Below are positions 7,785 to 15,332 of a stretch of 39,092 bases of DNA, piece by piece. The position numbers and the translations under genes were made by a program. Numbering within the stretch: the stretch's first letter is position 1; each line of letters opens with the position of its first letter. The notes beneath the pieces were generated by a model. The model was not told the DNA's origin and did no database searches. It was given only the letters and a program-made list of their open reading frames with translations. This DNA comes from an uncultured Bacilli bacterium (GTDB lineage Bacteria > Bacillota_I > Bacilli_A > RF39 > UBA660), in NCBI GenBank assembly GCA_934090735.1, contig CAKOJR010000008.1:1-39092 (forward strand), read 5' to 3'.

Positions 7785-8870
7785 TTAGAAATTTTCTTTG
7801 ATTAATTTCACTAAGTCTTTTGCTGATTGATTATTTATATATTTTTTCTGGTTTTCAATTATTTCTTTTTGTAATTTTTGATTTTTGAATAAATTGTTTA
7901 TTGCAGATTTTATTTCATCATTTTGCATGCATTTGATACTCATGTGGTGACTCTCAAAAAAATTAGTATTATAAGTTTCAATTCCTGGTATTGGGAATAC
8001 GTGAATTAATGGTTTGCGCATAGCAGCAATTTCGGTTGTTGATAGACCACCAGGTTTTGATACCACGATATCTGCTGAATAGATGTAGTCGTTTATGTTT
8101 TTAATAAAGCCAAGTGGTATAACATTTTTGAAATTTGCACTTTGAATATCAGATAGTAATTTTTGGTTGCTCCCGCAAATAGTTATAATTTTGTAATCTT
8201 CATTTTCTAAGTCTTTTAGCAATTCTAGAATTTTGCCGAATCCCATACTGCCTAGCATAACTAAAACAACTTTATCATTATTATTTAATTTTAAATCTTT
8301 TCTTATATTTTTTACATTTTGTGTAAAACGTGTGGAAATCGGAATGCCAATTGGAGTAAGTGATTCTTTATCATTTCCTTTTTTTATAAATTTTTCTTCT
8401 AACCCTTTTTGAATGACAAGCATATTTGGTTTACTTTCTTCCATAAAAGGACATGGTTCATAGTCAGTTGCCACTATAATAAAATTAATTTTTTCGTTTT
8501 GATTTTTATTAATAGCGGTAAGAGTTAGTGCTGGAAAAAGGTGAGTAGTGATTACTAATGTAAAGTTATTTACTTTGATGTAATTTAATAAAGATCGTTT
8601 GTGTAACTTGTTTACTAAATAGACTGGGCTAGTAATACCTTTACTACTATAAGCTTCTCCTAATGAGTAAACACCTTTAAATATCTTACCATTATCTTTT
8701 AGTGATGCTAAATATAATTTAGACGAAAGTTCTTTGCCTTTTGGATTTACAATATCAAAAAAATCTTTAAATTCACATTCTATATTATTTGCCTTTAATT
8801 CTTCTTCTATGTACCTGGCACATGAGTTATGACCACCGCCAGTACTGCATGATAGTATTAATATTTTCAT
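7785..8870 (-). CDS. GT28-family diacylglycerol glucosyltransferase-like protein
   Basis: The 361-residue protein resembles the UgtP/MGDG-synthase branch of family 28 glycosyltransferases, which transfer sugar from a UDP-sugar to diacylglycerol at the inner membrane face. The N-terminal STGGGHNSCARYI loop is the acceptor-side glycine motif, and SKPGGLSTTEIAAMRKPLI is the C-terminal nucleotide-sugar site. No transmembrane segment; the family binds the membrane peripherally. Its ATG follows the plsC stop directly (TAAATG), so translation is coupled. With plsC it would make glycolipids and perhaps a lipoteichoic acid anchor. MurG is the main alternative, but the N-terminal motif and context favour lipid glycosylation. 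Confidence 0.85.
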   Translation of the reverse strand: MKILILSCSTGGGHNSCARYIEEELKANNIECEFKDFFDIVNPKGKELSSKLYLASLKDNGKIFKGVYSLGEAYSSKGITSPVYLVNKLHKRSLLNYIKVNNFTLVITTHLFPALTLTAINKNQNEKINFIIVATDYEPCPFMEESKPNMLVIQKGLEEKFIKKGNDKESLTPIGIPISTRFTQNVKNIRKDLKLNNNDKVVLVMLGSMGFGKILELLKDLENEDYKIITICGSNQKLLSDIQSANFKNVIPLGFIKNINDYIYSADIVVSKPGGLSTTEIAAMRKPLIHVFPIPGIETYNTNFFESHHMSIKCMQNDEIKSAINNLFKNQKLQKEIIENQKKYINNQSAKDLVKLIKENF

Positions 8871-9602
8871 TTAATTCTCTTTCATTACTCTTTCTGCATT
8901 TTCTTTTAAGTCAGCTATTCTTTCTTTTATTTCTAGATTTATGTTTGGATAAATTGCTGGAAGAATATATGCGTGAATGCATTTTTTTCTTTTATAAAGT
9001 TTGTTTATGCCTTTAGGTTCTTCTAAGACAAACTTAATAGGTACAACTGGGGTATTGGCAAGAGTAGCAATTTTAAAAGCACCATATTTAAAGTCACGAA
9101 CTTTTTCGTAATATGGCCATAGAGAGCTTTCAGGATACATATGAAGAGCTACTTCTTTACTTTCTAATTCTTCTATGATGTCTGAATAAAATTTTTCTTT
9201 ACCTATTTTACTTTTAGGTATGGGAATTGCATGAAGTATTTTTATTAAATGTCTTATAAAAGGAATTTTAAAGTTTTCTTCAATAGTTGGAAAATACGTT
9301 CTTTCCGGGAAATTTATAAGGCCAATTAGAGCACAATCTATATAATGAATATGATTAGAAATGGTAACGGAACTTCTACCTTTGACAAGATTTTCTTTGC
9401 CAGTAATTTTAAATCCTAGAAATATTTTAGTGATTATTATTAAGATTATTGCGATGGGGATTATTAAAATGTCACTTATAAGATTGAATATGATATTTTT
9501 AGGGATGTAGTTATAGTCTTCACTTATATTAATGGGTAGTACGCCAAGAGATGGAACTACATGTTCATCTTCTTTTAGGTTTTCATAATTATATTTTTTC
9601 AT
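8871..9602 (-). CDS. plsC: 1-acyl-sn-glycerol-3-phosphate acyltransferase (PlsC-like)
   Basis: Adds the second acyl chain to lysophosphatidic acid to give phosphatidic acid. The 243-residue protein has an N-terminal membrane segment (about 33-60), the HX4D catalytic motif in SNHIHYID, and the later blocks TIEENFKIPF and MYPESSLWPYYE (the usual EGTR is ESSL here, a notable deviation), then VVPIKFV. I start at the ATG at 9602: AGGTGA lies 6 nt upstream, and the GTG at 9611 is part of that ribosome binding site. First gene of a four-gene minus-strand lipid operon, from the promoter at 9624-9632. Confidence 0.88.
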   Translation of the reverse strand: MKKYNYENLKEDEHVVPSLGVLPINISEDYNYIPKNIIFNLISDILIIPIAIILIIITKIFLGFKITGKENLVKGRSSVTISNHIHYIDCALIGLINFPERTYFPTIEENFKIPFIRHLIKILHAIPIPKSKIGKEKFYSDIIEELESKEVALHMYPESSLWPYYEKVRDFKYGAFKIATLANTPVVPIKFVLEEPKGINKLYKRKKCIHAYILPAIYPNINLEIKERIADLKENAERVMKEN

Positions 9603-9623
9603 GGGAATCACCTGTTTCTGTAA

Positions 9624-9632
9624 ATTATAGCA
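9624..9632 (-). promoter_or_regulatory. Extended -10 promoter of the plsC operon
   Basis: Minus strand TGCTATAAT, with transcription predicted from about 9617; the -35 is weak (TATTAA). It lies back to back with a plus-strand -10 at 9654-9659. Confidence 0.65.
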
Positions 9633-9653
9633 TATTTTTATTTTTATTAATAA

Positions 9654-9659
9654 TATAAT
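9654..9659 (+). promoter_or_regulatory. -10 element next to the start of the 121-residue membrane protein gene
   Basis: TATAAT ends only 5 bp before the ATG at 9665, so transcription would begin at or within 2 nt of the start codon. No Shine-Dalgarno is visible, which suggests a leaderless message. Confidence 0.5.
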
Positions 9660-9664
9660 CTAAT

Positions 9665-10030
9665 ATGGATGGTAATGAAAATAGTGAGCTTAAGCGTTTA
9701 CATTTTGAAAATGTCATTTGGATTTTATTTGCTGGGCTGTGTATACTTAATATTCTAGGTGATAATGATGAGATATTTTATATAGAGCAAAATGATATTA
9801 ATTACAAGAGAGAAGCAAATACGATTTTTGAGCTTACCTTAACTGTGACATTTTTTATATATTTATATTTTTTTAATCGTAATTTTAAGCAGCTTAATAA
9901 AGCTAGTGCCGATAAGAAAGCTTTATATGAAGTTAAAGTTTTAGGAAGCATTTTTTTAATATCTGGGATTATTTGTTTAATCTATTTTCAAAAGAAGCAA
10001 AAGAATTTTACTGGTTCTCCTGCACTTTAA
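9665..10030 (+). CDS. Small membrane protein of unknown function
   Basis: 121 residues with three hydrophobic segments: about 17-32 (VIWILFAGLCILNIL), 52-69 and 92-108. It has a charged, periplasmic-type loop (NDINYKREAN) and a short tail ending NFTGSPAL. I do not recognise a family. There is no internal methionine and no upstream ribosome binding site; the -10 at 9654-9659 suggests leaderless translation. Divergent from plsC and convergent with the TetR gene. Confidence 0.7.
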   Translation: MDGNENSELKRLHFENVIWILFAGLCILNILGDNDEIFYIEQNDINYKREANTIFELTLTVTFFIYLYFFNRNFKQLNKASADKKALYEVKVLGSIFLISGIICLIYFQKKQKNFTGSPAL

Positions 10031-10081
10031 GTTTACTATTTTACTATATTAACTTTAACATATGTATACATAATTTACAAT

Positions 10082-10639
10082 TTACAAATTTTGATAAATG
10101 TATTTTTTAATACCATTGTAACTAAGTTCGGAAATAATTTTGGCGATGTCTTCAGGCTTTGATGAGAAATCATTTTGAACCCAGTAATTTATTATTCCTA
10201 ATGAACCGTTAAAGATGTAAATGGTTGCTAGCTCGATTTGTTCATCTTTGAGATTAGAATCAATGCTTTTCCATTTGCTTTGACACTTGTTATAGGCTGT
10301 TTCAAGAAATTCTTGCATGAAGTTAATGTTGCTTCTAGATTTAAAAATAACTTTTAAAATTTGCTTGTTTTCAAGAAAAATATTTAGCATTTTTAAGGCG
10401 AATGTGTATACAGTATAATTTTCTTCATTAAATACTAGTCTTAAGTTATCGACAAATTCTGTTTCAATGTTGTCTAAAAGATCATAGACATCGAGGTAAT
10501 ATCTATAAAAGGTTGCTCTATTAATATCTGCCTCAGCACATATTTCACTTACCGTTATCCTGTTTATGTCTTTTTCTTCTAGTTTTTTTAAGAATGTTGT
10601 TTTAATAATTTTTTTTGTATATTTTACTCTTCTATCCAT
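10082..10639 (-). CDS. TetR/AcrR-family transcriptional regulator
   Basis: 185 residues. The N-terminal helix-turn-helix at about 25-47 (ITVSEICAEADINRATFYRY) is a textbook TetR DNA-binding motif, followed by an all-helical ligand domain similar to the TetR_C_7/DhaS-type C-terminus. It diverges from the second acyl-CoA synthetase gene, with inverted repeats between them (10666-10718). It is therefore likely to be an acyl-CoA- or fatty-acid-responsive repressor of the synthetase and 3-hydroxyacyl-CoA dehydrogenase genes and of itself. The ligand is inferred from the neighbours only. Confidence 0.9.
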   Translation of the reverse strand: MDRRVKYTKKIIKTTFLKKLEEKDINRITVSEICAEADINRATFYRYYLDVYDLLDNIETEFVDNLRLVFNEENYTVYTFALKMLNIFLENKQILKVIFKSRSNINFMQEFLETAYNKCQSKWKSIDSNLKDEQIELATIYIFNGSLGIINYWVQNDFSSKPEDIAKIISELSYNGIKKYIYQNL

Positions 10640-10665
10640 AATAAATTCCTCTTTTTAAACATAAT

Positions 10666-10718
10666 AAATGCAATTTGTTTAATAATTAACAAATCGTGAT
10701 TTTTTGGTTATTGCATTT
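10666..10718. promoter_or_regulatory. Nested inverted repeats, candidate TetR operator
   Basis: ATTTGTT (10673-10679) and AACAAAT (10688-10694) form a perfect 7-bp inverted repeat with an 8-bp centre, the size of many TetR operators. An outer pair, AAATGCAA (10666-10673) and TTGCATTT (10711-10718), overlaps the -35 of the synthetase promoter. Position between divergent genes supports regulation of both. Confidence 0.6.
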
Positions 10719-10740
10719 TGTTTCAGCAGTATTTTATAAT
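10711..10740 (+). promoter_or_regulatory. Promoter of the acyl-CoA synthetase / dehydrogenase genes
   Basis: TTGCAT, 18 bp, TATAAT. The poor -35 coincides with the right arm of the outer inverted repeat. Predicted start about 10747, giving a 40-nt leader. Confidence 0.65.
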
Positions 10741-10786
10741 ATATTTGTTATTTTTGCAACATATGTTTAATAAGGTTAGGAGAAAT

Positions 10787-12463
10787 ATGAAAAAGTTGAA
10801 TTTTAAAGAAATTAGGGAGCAAAAGATTGAATGTGATAATTGCTCTATTTATGAAGATTTACGAACTAGTAAAACTGTAATCATAGATAATTACGCGATT
10901 AATTATTTTGGTTATAAGATTACTTTTAGAGATTTATTTAAAAAAATTGATTGTTGTGCTAGGTCGCTAGTTAGCTGCGGAGTACGGAAAAAAGACGTGA
11001 TTACAGTTTGCATGCCAAATACACCAGAAGCAATAATTATGACTTATGCAGCTAATAAAATTGGAGCAATTGTTAACTTGGTTCATCCGTTATCTTCTAA
11101 AGAAGAATTAAAAAAGACAATTATAGATACGAACTCTGTTTTTGCACTTGTTATTAATTTTAATTATGAAAAGATTAAAAGTTTTATAAATGAAACTAAT
11201 TTATTTAAGGTTGTAATAGTGTCTGCTGGTGAATCAATGCCAAGCTTACTTAGTTTAGGCTATTGGTTCAGTAATGATATTAAAATAAGTTTTATTAGTG
11301 ATGAATTATTTACAGATTGGAAGAGTTTTCTTCTTAAGGAGAAGAATTATAATAAAGAGATTCATGATGATGGTGTGAGAAGTGATGCTGCATTATATCT
11401 TCATAGCGGTGGTACAACTGGTAGTCCTAAAAATATAGTACTCACTAATGGGAATATTAATTCGATAATATCTCAGGCGAGAATTGTTTTCCCTGATATT
11501 GGAACTGATGATAATTTCTTGTCAATTCTTCCAATATTTCACTGCTTTGGTTTAGTTGTTTGTGTGTGTGCTCCTCTTGCACTTGGTTCTATGGTTACTT
11601 TGATCCCACAGTTTGATGCGCAAAGATTTGATAAACTGATTAAAAGATATAGTCCAACAGTTATTGCGGGAGTTCCAACTTTATTTGAAGCACTTATTAA
11701 AAATCCTTATATGATAAATACTAGTTTAAATAATATTAAGTATGTTATAAGTGGTGGTGATAGTCTTTCTTCTAGTCAAAATGCAGAAGTTAATAAATTT
11801 CTTAAGGAGCATGATTGTAGTACTAAAGTTATTCAAGGATATGGTATGACGGAAACTACTGGGCCAGCATCGTTTGGATATTTTGGCAGTGATAAATTGG
11901 GATCGGTTGGAACGGCTTTACCTGGTAATAAGATTATGATAGCCAATCCTAATACAAATAAGAAACTTAAAAATGGTGAAGTTGGTGAGATTTTAATTTC
12001 TGGGCCTGGTGTGATGAAAGAATATTTAAATAATCAAGAAGAAACTGATAATATGATTTTTAACGATGGAAAAACTTCATGGATTAAAACTGGTGATTTA
12101 GGCTATTTGGATGAAGATGAGGTGTTATTTTATGTTCAAAGACTTAAAAGAATGTTAATTGTTTCTGGGTATAATGTTTATCCTAATTATATAGAAAGTG
12201 TTTTGTTAAAGCACCCTGCTGTTAAGAATGTTGGTGTAGTCGGAATGAAACATCCTTATAAAGTGCAAGTACCAGTTGCATTCGTGGTTATTAATGAAGA
12301 ATATGCTTATGAATATAATATTGTTGGTATTTTAAGAAAGTATTGTGAAGATAATTTAAGTAAGTATATGATTCCATATAAGTTTATAATTAAAGATGTG
12401 TTACCTAAGACAATGATAGGTAAAGTCGATTATAAAGAATTAGAAAAAGAAGTACAAAAATAG
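10787..12463 (+). CDS. Acyl-CoA synthetase (AMP-forming), second copy
   Basis: A 558-residue ANL-superfamily enzyme forming acyl-CoA from a carboxylic acid and ATP. Motifs: P-loop HSGGTTGSPKN (the usual final glycine is asparagine), GYGMTETTG, KTGDLGYLD, hinge RLKRMLIVSGYNVYP and catalytic lysine in PKTMIGKVDYKEL. It is clearly related to the 6022-7746 protein, including the shared CMPNTPE and NLVHPLSS segments, but the hinge and P-loop differ. The start at 10787 is chosen because TTAGGAG lies just upstream; a longer reading from 10718 would begin inside the promoter. First of two genes controlled by the divergent TetR. Substrate unknown; a medium- or long-chain acid that the next enzyme can oxidise is likely. 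Confidence 0.92.
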   Translation: MKKLNFKEIREQKIECDNCSIYEDLRTSKTVIIDNYAINYFGYKITFRDLFKKIDCCARSLVSCGVRKKDVITVCMPNTPEAIIMTYAANKIGAIVNLVHPLSSKEELKKTIIDTNSVFALVINFNYEKIKSFINETNLFKVVIVSAGESMPSLLSLGYWFSNDIKISFISDELFTDWKSFLLKEKNYNKEIHDDGVRSDAALYLHSGGTTGSPKNIVLTNGNINSIISQARIVFPDIGTDDNFLSILPIFHCFGLVVCVCAPLALGSMVTLIPQFDAQRFDKLIKRYSPTVIAGVPTLFEALIKNPYMINTSLNNIKYVISGGDSLSSSQNAEVNKFLKEHDCSTKVIQGYGMTETTGPASFGYFGSDKLGSVGTALPGNKIMIANPNTNKKLKNGEVGEILISGPGVMKEYLNNQEETDNMIFNDGKTSWIKTGDLGYLDEDEVLFYVQRLKRMLIVSGYNVYPNYIESVLLKHPAVKNVGVVGMKHPYKVQVPVAFVVINEEYAYEYNIVGILRKYCEDNLSKYMIPYKFIIKDVLPKTMIGKVDYKELEKEVQK

Positions 12464-12471
12464 ATTATTCG

Positions 12472-12480
12472 TGATATAAT
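12472..12480 (+). promoter_or_regulatory. Possible internal promoter before the 3-hydroxyacyl-CoA dehydrogenase
   Basis: Extended -10 TGATATAAT in the 47-bp gap after the synthetase; no clear -35. It may supplement read-through. Confidence 0.45.
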
Positions 12481-12510
12481 TTATCTGATATAAAAATTTG
12501 GAGGTAATGA

Positions 12511-13455
12511 ATGAAAAATATTGTAGTAATGGGCGGTGGCGTTCTTGGAAGCCAAATTGCTTTTCAAACAGCATTTTGTGATTATAATGTTACAGTGTGG
12601 CTTAGAAGCGAGGGAAGTATAGAGAGAACTAAAGCTAAGCTTGAATGGGTTAAGAATTCTTATATAGATGCGATAAATTTGATGGATACACCAGGGGGAA
12701 AATCTTTTAATAATTGGTGTCGTGGTATTGCTGATACTGATAATTTTAGTAAGGATGAATTAATTAATAAAGTGAGTGGCTTAAGTGATAAGATTAAGCT
12801 AGAACTTGATATGAAAAAAGCACTGGCAGATGCTGATTTAGTTATTGAGTCAATGGCAGAAGATTTTGATGCTAAAAAGGATTTATATATAAAGATGGCA
12901 CCTCTTCTTCCAGAGAAGACAATTGTAGTTACTAATTCGTCAACAATGCTTCCTAGTAAGCTTGCTAAGTTTACTGGTAGACCTAACAAGTTTTTGGCTT
13001 TACATTTTGCTAATTCTATTTGGAAGAATAATACTGCTGAGGTGATGATGCAATCTAAGACTGAAGAAAAATATTTTAATGAAGTTATGGAGTTTGCTAA
13101 AGGTATTAGAATGATTGCTCTACCACTAAAAAAAGAAAAGTCTGGGTATCTTCTTAATTCAATGCTTATTCCCCTACTTTTCTCAGGACTAGATTTATAT
13201 GTTAACGGAGTTTCTGATTTTGAGAGTATTGATAAAGCATGGCTACTTGGTACTGGCGCTCCTAAAGGACCTTTTCAGATACTTGATACTGTTGGTTTAC
13301 AGACAGCTTATAATATTGTAGAGATGTATTTAAAAGTTCCTTCTTTTCTAGCTCCTTATAATTTTAAGGGGATGGCTAAACTTTTAAAGGAGTATATTGA
13401 TGCTGGTAAGTTTGGTAAGGCTTCTGGTGAAGGTTTTTATAAGTATGATAAGTAA
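12511..13455 (+). CDS. 3-hydroxyacyl-CoA dehydrogenase, NAD-dependent
   Basis: Interconverts 3-hydroxyacyl-CoA and 3-oxoacyl-CoA. The 314 residues match the stand-alone HAD/HBD type: Rossmann GGGVLGSQIA at 7-16, VIESMAED, TNSSTMLPS, LHFANSIWKN with the catalytic histidine, and a C-terminal domain with KSGYLLNSMLIPLL and GAPKGPFQILDTVGL. The family's HFFNP is HFANS here, so the loop after the catalytic histidine is unusual. A strong GGAGG precedes the start. It is paired with an acyl-CoA synthetase, but no enoyl-CoA hydratase or thiolase is in the window, so the pathway (partial beta-oxidation, hydroxy-acid use or reverse) is open. Confidence 0.9.
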   Translation: MKNIVVMGGGVLGSQIAFQTAFCDYNVTVWLRSEGSIERTKAKLEWVKNSYIDAINLMDTPGGKSFNNWCRGIADTDNFSKDELINKVSGLSDKIKLELDMKKALADADLVIESMAEDFDAKKDLYIKMAPLLPEKTIVVTNSSTMLPSKLAKFTGRPNKFLALHFANSIWKNNTAEVMMQSKTEEKYFNEVMEFAKGIRMIALPLKKEKSGYLLNSMLIPLLFSGLDLYVNGVSDFESIDKAWLLGTGAPKGPFQILDTVGLQTAYNIVEMYLKVPSFLAPYNFKGMAKLLKEYIDAGKFGKASGEGFYKYDK

Positions 13456-13477
13456 TTCTTATGAGTTACTTTTTTTG

Positions 13478-13486
13478 TGATATAAT
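13478..13486 (+). promoter_or_regulatory. Retron promoter (extended -10)
   Basis: TGATATAAT without a strong -35. A start 7 nt beyond the -10 falls at 13493, the first base of the a1 repeat of the retron RNA. It lies in the short gap after the dehydrogenase stop at 13455. Confidence 0.7.
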
Positions 13487-13492
13487 ATTGGT

Positions 13493-13655
13493 GCAGTAGT
13501 GATTGGAATTTATTCCTACTTTAACGAGTCGTTAAGGGACATTAGCAATATAGTGTAATAAATGGTAATATTTCAAAGGACTATTCTACACGTTGTGTAG
13601 CCGCGCGCTTTGCTTGCTACAGTCCATTTCCATATTACAATATCGAAAGTACTGC
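13493..13655 (+). ncRNA. Retron-type msr-msd non-coding RNA
   Basis: A 163-nt structured, gene-free segment directly upstream of the reverse transcriptase. Its ends are inverted repeats: a1 GCAGTA (13493-13498) and a2 TACTGC (13650-13655). A guanosine (13499) follows a1, where retrons place the 2'-5' branch. The msr part has hairpins GGAA/TTCC (13505-13516) and CTTTAACG/CGTTAAGG (13519-13537). The msd part is one long arm: ATAT, TGTAAT and ATGG (13548-13565) pair with CCAT, ATTACA and ATAT (13630-13643); then GGACT/AGTCC (13578-13582 with 13621-13625); the tip has CTACAC/GTGTAG (13586-13600). Architecture, length and location match retron RNAs. The a1/a2 duplex is short (6 bp), and the exact branch base and cDNA ends are inferred. 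Confidence 0.8.
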
Positions 13656-13674
13656 TAGGCAGGAGGTAGTAATT

Positions 13675-14631
13675 ATGTGGAAGTATACTGGTGTAAATGA
13701 GTGTAATGAGTTTTTACTATCTCTTGACTTATTAAATTGTAAAGATAAACGTAAATATATTAAGATTTTATATACACTTGCGAACAGTCAAGAAAAGAAT
13801 TATAGAGAGTTTAAAATTAAGAAAAGAAATGGTACTTGGCGTACTATTTATGAGCCTAGTAAAATGTTAAAGTTTGTGCAGAAAAATATACTTAATAATG
13901 TTTTATTAGAAAGGCCTATTTCTAAGTATGCTAAGGCTTATTATCCTGGACTATCTTTAAATGATAATGCAATGATGCACGTAAATAAAAAAATAATTTT
14001 AAAGTTAGATATTAAAGATTTCTTTGATAGTATATCATTTATAAGTATATATAAGGCTTGTTTTCCGATTGAGTACTATCCTCTTTCAGTTGGTATGCTT
14101 CTTACTAATTTATGTACTTTAAATGACCATTTAGTGCAAGGAGCTCCGACATCTGCTTACATTTCAAATTTGGTTATGAGAAATTTTGATGAAAAGATTG
14201 GAAAGTTTGCAGAAATGATGGGAGTTTCGTATACAAGATATTCTGATGATATGACTTTTTCTGGTGCGTTTGATGCTTCATTAATTATTCGTGAGGTTAG
14301 ACATGAACTATGTAAATTAGGTCTTCATCTTAATGACAAGAAGACGGTAATTATTAAAAATAGTGCTTGTCAGAAAGTAACAGGGATAGTTGTAAATGAG
14401 AAAATGCAGGTTAGTTTAAATTACCGAAAGAAAATTAGGCAAGAAATGTATTATATTAGGAAGTTTGGGCTAGATGGACACTTAAACAGATTGGGAGTTA
14501 GTGATTCAGGTAAATATTTGAATTCTCTACTTGGCAGGATTTTATTTGTGCTTCAGTTTGATTCTAGTAATAAAGAGTTTAAAAATTATAAAGATTTTGT
14601 TAAAAAAGAAGGAGTTAATTTTTTTAATTAA
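13675..14631 (+). CDS. Retron-type reverse transcriptase
   Basis: A 318-residue RT that would copy part of the upstream RNA into branched msDNA. Retron hallmarks are present: NAMMH at 98-102 (the NAxxH motif), the first catalytic aspartate in LDIKDFFD (D112), QGAPTSAYISNL at 155-166, the active site YSDD at 189-192 followed by MTFSG, and VTG at 235-237, a retron-specific motif before the thumb. The thumb ends with GRILFVLQFD and NKEFKNYKDF. There is no maturase, endonuclease or protease fusion, and the length is typical. QGAPTSP is QGAPTSA, a small deviation. AGGAGGT precedes the start, 6 nt after a2. It is followed within 11 bp by a HAD-fold gene, presumably the effector or accessory. Confidence 0.93.
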   Translation: MWKYTGVNECNEFLLSLDLLNCKDKRKYIKILYTLANSQEKNYREFKIKKRNGTWRTIYEPSKMLKFVQKNILNNVLLERPISKYAKAYYPGLSLNDNAMMHVNKKIILKLDIKDFFDSISFISIYKACFPIEYYPLSVGMLLTNLCTLNDHLVQGAPTSAYISNLVMRNFDEKIGKFAEMMGVSYTRYSDDMTFSGAFDASLIIREVRHELCKLGLHLNDKKTVIIKNSACQKVTGIVVNEKMQVSLNYRKKIRQEMYYIRKFGLDGHLNRLGVSDSGKYLNSLLGRILFVLQFDSSNKEFKNYKDFVKKEGVNFFN

Positions 14632-14642
14632 AGGAGTTATGT

Positions 14643-15140
14643 ATGAAAACGTTTACAAAAAAAATTAAGAATTTGTGTAATCTAAACAAGCACGTTGCAA
14701 TGTTTATAGATATGGATGGGACCATTAATGAATATGTTGTATTTGCAGAAAATACTGTAGCAAGGAAGATGGAAGATAATTATATGAATATTAAACCTAT
14801 TTCACAGGTATTGGAAATACTGAAAGAAATTAGTAAAATTGTAAATATTGATTTATATATACTTTCTTTATCTCGTACAAAAAAACTTGCCCAAATAAAA
14901 AAAGGTTGGCTTAAAAAATATGTATCATTTATTCCGGAAGAAAACTGGATTATTCTTACTAAGGAAACAGGTGATTATATTAATGAAAATCGTGATAAAA
15001 TAAAAGCAGTTAAGATGCTGGAGAAAGCTGATAAGTATGATTACTTTATCCTATTAGACGATGATCATAGGATATTAAAACAGACGGCTGATATAATTGG
15101 TAATGTGGACGTATATCATATTTCTTCGGCACTTGTATGA
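14643..15140 (+). CDS. HAD-superfamily phosphohydrolase, candidate retron accessory/effector
   Basis: A 165-residue protein with the HAD catalytic layout: motif I FIDMDGT (D23 nucleophile, D25 acid/base), motif II serine in LYILSLSRTKK (S75 or S77), motif III lysine near 119-124, and motif IV LLDDDHR (D139-D141). The small cap and overall order resemble 5'(3')-deoxyribonucleotidase-type (NT5C) or polynucleotide-phosphatase HADs, so a nucleotide or nucleic-acid end is a plausible substrate (inference). Its AGGAG starts right after the RT stop; an ATG at 14639 is out of frame with this protein. It is enclosed with RT and RNA between one promoter and the terminator at 15157. I know of no retron class defined by a HAD partner. 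Confidence 0.85.
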   Translation: MKTFTKKIKNLCNLNKHVAMFIDMDGTINEYVVFAENTVARKMEDNYMNIKPISQVLEILKEISKIVNIDLYILSLSRTKKLAQIKKGWLKKYVSFIPEENWIILTKETGDYINENRDKIKAVKMLEKADKYDYFILLDDDHRILKQTADIIGNVDVYHISSALV

Positions 15141-15156
15141 GTTATTTAGAGCACTT

Positions 15157-15183
15157 AAAAAAGATGATTTTGTCATCTTTTTA
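15157..15183. terminator. Bidirectional terminator closing the retron cassette
   Basis: AAAAAAGATGA and TCATCTTTTTT arms around a 6-nt loop, with Ts on the plus strand and on the minus strand. It ends the RT-HAD transcript and also serves the opposing small gene remnant and NUDIX gene. Confidence 0.85.
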
Positions 15184-15310
15184 TATTAGTTTGTTTATCC
15201 AAGAATTGATTTCTTCTACTGAACTTTTTAATTTATCACTGTAACTTTCAAAAACTTTATTTATTTTCTATAGCGAATATACTTTGTTTATTAAATTCCT
15301 CTTTATTCAT
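15181..15310 (-). pseudogene. Small frameshifted gene downstream of the NUDIX gene
   Basis: On the minus strand an ATG at 15310 opens MNKEEFNKQSIFAIENK and then a stop. One base further, the frame continues as KVFESYSDKLKSSVEE and INSWINKLI, ending at the terminator. Removing one A in the A-rich stretch near 15260-15270 would join them into about 42 amphipathic residues. It follows the NUDIX stop by about 23 bp with AGAAG upstream. No function recognised. It may be a decayed gene, a sequencing error or chance. Confidence 0.35.
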
Positions 15311-15332
15311 TTTTATGAATCTTCTTATTGTA

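Noticed and set aside
13493..14631. Diversity-generating retroelement or group II intron
   Set aside because: The RT has retron-specific NAxxH and VTG motifs and lacks a maturase or endonuclease domain; I see no domain V-like hairpin, and no template/variable repeat pair near it.
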